Below are positions 20,941 through 21,668 of a DNA stretch of 21,668 bases, in pieces. The DNA is from Plakobranchus ocellatus. Its lineage: Eukaryota; Mollusca; Gastropoda; Plakobranchidae. Every line of letters begins with the position of its first letter. Positions within the stretch are counted from its first letter, which is position 1. The position numbers and the translations under genes were made by a program. The notes beneath the pieces were generated by a model that made no database searches, was not told the DNA's origin, and was given only the letters and a program-made list of their open reading frames with translations. The stretch is from assembly GCA_019648995.1 (NCBI GenBank), contig BLXT01008339.1, positions 1,166,821 through 1,188,488 on the forward strand, written 5' to 3'.

Positions 20941-21668
20941 TGCCATCAAGGTGAATTTGTCTGCAAATGAGCATGCGAATGATTCTAAAGAAAGTAGTAC
21001 TTGTTTATTATTGGATTTTTTTCTTTTGTTTTTGTTGAAAAAAAGAAAAAAAAGATGTGGCTCGATTGGTTGAAACTAGCAGTCAATGTATTAAGTGCAA
21101 GGAATTATCGAATAATTGAATCAAAATATGCTTTTTGAACTATAAATTCACATAATTTGAAAAATTGACAGTTTTTTTTTTTTAACTGTATAATTTGTTC
21201 CCCTTTTCCCAAATTTGGCCATTTTAAATGGTTCCATAAAATGCTCATATTCTTGATTCGTGGAAATCCATGTTGCTGTCAATACAAAAGGGCTGCAACT
21301 ACAACATGAATTTTTAAAGCATATTTGCTACTGTCATTGAACATGCTGTTTTGACTTTGTATTTAATATTTAGTCTCTCCTGTGTATTCGTATCAGTTTT
21401 CTGCGACAAAGAATGACCTGGTCAGTTTAATTTATGATGGTTGCTTTTTTTTTCTCTTTGCATAAATATAATGCATTGTATCTTTCTTACAGGTTTTTAC
21501 TTGCAACAAAGACAATAGTAATGCGGAAGAAGCTGACAATATGAATATCTTAAAATTGTTGCAAAAAATTGTTTTTATTCTTATTTGTTGTGGAAAAATT
21601 CTTAGCATTGTCTGTTTGACATTTTTAGTGATGTGCTGAAATTCTTTCTCTTTTTTTTTTTTTTTTTT
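20941..21668. other. Right-edge AT-rich DNA
   Basis: No supported gene. A consensus-like acceptor, tctttcttacag, ends at 21492 and is followed by an open frame (VFTCNKDNSNAEEADNMN) that stays open to a TGA near 21640. This might be a terminal exon of an unseen gene but has no recognisable protein signature. The window ends in a run of T, probably a contig edge. Confidence 0.35.

Overview
The window reads as nuclear DNA of an invertebrate animal. Its genes are split by GT-AG introns, it is AT-rich, and it carries tRNA-derived SINEs, a LINE fragment and many minisatellites. Conserved animal genes and a Myb/SANT-like gene of a type I associate with molluscs and other invertebrates suggest a lophotrochozoan, perhaps a gastropod; that placement is inference. 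The piece begins in a C run, ends in a T run and holds one n (15400), so it looks like a whole draft-assembly contig. It has no prokaryotic features.

Three genes can be supported. (1) On the plus strand at 624-4118 are the last four coding exons of apoptosis-inducing factor 1 (AIFM1); the 5' part lies off the left edge. (2) On the minus strand at 9761-6790 is a complete three-exon gene for mitochondrial ribosomal protein bL32m (MRPL32), 184 residues, with its CxxC...CxxC zinc site. AIFM1 and MRPL32 converge tail to tail. (3) On the plus strand at 12153-16931 is a five-exon gene for a 264-residue Myb/SANT-like DNA-binding protein with a basic patch and a C-terminal coiled coil. It diverges from MRPL32 across about 2.4 kb that includes a dense cluster of TAGATC hexamers. 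In all three genes the exon phases fit and the summed coding lengths are multiples of three.

The rest is intron and intergenic DNA with repeats. AIFM1 introns hold a ~100-bp tandem repeat, a CA/CT microsatellite, a diverged SINE and an antisense, 5'-truncated LINE reverse-transcriptase fragment. MRPL32 intron 1 holds an ~80-bp spaced direct repeat. Introns of the Myb/SANT gene hold a 45-bp minisatellite, a hairpin with 75-nt arms, a SINE with clear 12-bp target-site duplications, a ~46-bp tandem repeat, and a 73-bp tandem repeat in which every unit copies the 3' splice site of the next exon. Downstream (18.2-19.9 kb) lie 62-, 70- and ~66-bp tandem arrays. From 17.5 kb to the right edge no gene can be supported.

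The two mitochondrial genes are neighbours, but nothing in the sequence shows that the three genes act as a unit. I see no new multi-gene system. The most unusual items are the Myb/SANT-like gene, the 73-bp splice-site repeat in front of its exon 4, and the long hairpin in its intron 2.
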